A DNA stretch of 6,969 nucleotides from Bacteroidota bacterium (lineage in GTDB: Bacteria > Bacteroidota > Ignavibacteria > Ignavibacteriales > Ignavibacteriaceae). A program made the translations under genes and the position numbers. The DNA is taken from the NCBI GenBank assembly GCA_023433685.1, contig JAEYUD010000044.1, positions 1 through 6,969 on the forward strand, given 5' to 3'. The notes under the pieces were generated by a model. It had not been told where the DNA came from and ran no database searches. It worked only from the letters and a program-made list of their open reading frames with translations. This document shows positions 5,853 through 6,969 of this stretch, piece after piece; the stretch's first letter is position 1; each line of letters begins with the position of its first letter.

Positions 5853-6969
5853 ATGAAGAAGAAAATACCATCCAAATCATCGAACTTCGCGAGTCTGATC
5901 GAAGACGACTCGTATTTTGTTGATAAAACGCAGTTCATTGACAAGCTTGAATCGCTCAATGACAAGTATATTTTCTTCCTTCGCCCCCGCAGGTTTGGCA
6001 AGTCACTCACACTTTCCATGCTCGAATGCTATTATGGTATCCAGTACAAAAACCGCTTCGATGAGTTGTTTGGGCAGTACTTTATCGGGAAACCGGAAAA
6101 TACCACGCCGCGGAGGAACAGTTACTATATTTTGACCTTCAACTTCAGTGCCATAGAAACTGACAAAAAGGACCTTATTATCCCGTCTTTTATCAAAAGA
6201 CTTATCAACGGGATATCTCAGTTCAAGAAAGACTATGGGATTCTTGAGAACAGTGAAATTGATGAGATATCCGGCAATAACTCCGCCACCGGAGTGTTGG
6301 GTGATTTTGTTTCGAAACTGAAGCAGAAGGGCTTCGATGGTAAAATTTATCTTTTGATCGATGAATACGATCATTTCACGAATGAGTTGTTTGCGTTCAA
6401 TCCTGACCATTTCAAAGAAGTGGTTTCGCGCAACGGTTGGGTCAGGAAATTCTACGAAACCATAAAAATTTATATGGGTGAAGGAGTTGTTGACCGCTTT
6501 TTTGCAACAGGAGTAACCCCCGTAACCCTTGATAGCATGACGAGCGGTTTTAACGTGGCGCAGAATATTACACTCGACAATAAATTCCACAACATGGGGG
6601 GCTTCACCGAGGCCGAGTTGCGCGGGATGATCGAGAATACCATCTACGAAGAAGGCAAGTTCGACATTGATACTGTGGTAACCGACATGCGCGCTTGGTA
6701 TAACGGCAGTAAATTTTCAGTTGAGTCACAGGAACGTCTCTACAATCCCCATATGGTTATTTCGTTTCTCTCCCGTTTTAGTGACAATTTTACCTATCCC
6801 CGGGAGATGGCTGACATCAATGTTACCTCGGATTATAAGAAAATTGCAAACATTCTCGGTCTGTTACCCGCGTCGGAATCTGATTCAATAATCCAGGAAA
6901 TACTTAATCAACAATCGATAAGTGAAAAACTGACAGTACAGTTTAACTTTGAATTACCTTACACTCGTA
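5853..6969 (+). CDS. AAA-ATPase-like protein of the PD-(D/E)XK nuclease family (PF09820-type N-terminus), 3' end beyond right edge
   Basis: Open from ATG 5853 to the right edge, 372 complete codons. The N-terminus carries the family opening FASLIEDDSYFVDKTQFIDKL, then the family's variant P-loop RPRRFGKSLTLSML (44-57), in which Arg replaces the first Gly of a classical Walker A. Walker B is IYLLIDEYDHF (165-175), a sensor-like strand FFATGVTPV is at 217-225, and WYNGSKF and YNP (282-299) match the conserved region after the ATPase. Full-length members usually have over 500 residues with a C-terminal PD-(D/E)XK nuclease-like domain, which would lie beyond the edge. The biological role of the family is poorly established; nucleic-acid processing or defence is only inferred. 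Hand counts on sampled lines give about 38% G+C here against about 51% in the receptor/lipoprotein pair, suggesting separate history. No Shine-Dalgarno is evident; a tiny upstream frame (5824-5856) overlaps the start. Confidence 0.88.
   Translation, partial: MKKKIPSKSSNFASLIEDDSYFVDKTQFIDKLESLNDKYIFFLRPRRFGKSLTLSMLECYYGIQYKNRFDELFGQYFIGKPENTTPRRNSYYILTFNFSAIETDKKDLIIPSFIKRLINGISQFKKDYGILENSEIDEISGNNSATGVLGDFVSKLKQKGFDGKIYLLIDEYDHFTNELFAFNPDHFKEVVSRNGWVRKFYETIKIYMGEGVVDRFFATGVTPVTLDSMTSGFNVAQNITLDNKFHNMGGFTEAELRGMIENTIYEEGKFDIDTVVTDMRAWYNGSKFSVESQERLYNPHMVISFLSRFSDNFTYPREMADINVTSDYKKIANILGLLPASESDSIIQEILNQQSISEKLTVQFNFELPYTR

Noticed and set aside
5563..5880. 105-codon minus-strand frame across the spacer
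   Set aside because: Much of its product is translation of the two heptamer arrays (NFQPSAFNLQPS and SYPLRVTRYPLPV) and it overlaps the ends of both flanking genes.
6003..6590. 195-codon open frame on the minus strand
   Set aside because: It lies antisense to the AAA-ATPase-like gene, which has recognisable P-loop and Walker B motifs on the plus strand. The antisense product shows no family features.

Overview
The window looks like chromosomal DNA of a Gram-negative bacterium of the Bacteroidota/Ignavibacteriota (FCB) group. The main reasons are an outer-membrane TonB-dependent receptor with an N-terminal carboxypeptidase-regulatory-like domain, translationally coupled to a DUF4249-type lipoprotein; an AAA-ATPase-like/PD-(D/E)XK family protein of the kind often present in many copies in these genomes; and mostly weak or absent Shine-Dalgarno sequences. 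The assignment rests on gene content only and cannot be taken to species from here.

Layout, left to right. (1) Positions 1-461, minus strand: the N-terminal 153 codons of an MltD-type lytic transglycosylase whose 3' end lies beyond the left edge. (2) 462-538: a short divergent spacer with a perfect 6+6 bp dyad. (3) 539-1285, plus: rpiA, ribose-5-phosphate isomerase A, with all catalytic residues. (4) 1269-2273, minus: an orphan CheB-like protein (receiver plus methylesterase fold), convergent with rpiA and overlapping it by 17 bp. Its receiver looks functional, but the position of the methylesterase nucleophile serine is glycine. (5) 2274-2414: AT-rich divergent spacer. (6) 2415-4646 and 4643-5596, plus: the receptor and the lipoprotein, joined by an ATGA stop/start overlap. 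(7) 5597-5852: a gene-free spacer with a G-rich tract and two different tandem arrays that both have a 7-bp period. (8) 5853 to the right edge, plus: the N-terminal 372 codons of the AAA-ATPase-like protein, in visibly more AT-rich DNA.

How the genes work together: the receptor and lipoprotein should form one outer-membrane uptake unit, with a TonB-driven barrel and a lipid-anchored, possibly surface-exposed partner; the substrate cannot be read from sequence. rpiA is central carbon metabolism, the transglycosylase remodels peptidoglycan, and the CheB-like protein is probably a signalling protein. None of these three has an obvious functional link to the uptake pair. The right end (repeat spacer plus AT-richer AAA-ATPase-like gene) looks like the beginning of an accessory segment.

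I did not find a convincing new multi-gene system. The observations most worth following are the CheB-like protein with a replaced catalytic serine, the paired heptamer arrays with 8-bp flanking direct repeats, and the receptor C-terminus that ends in Ile where the ATGA overlap excludes an aromatic residue.
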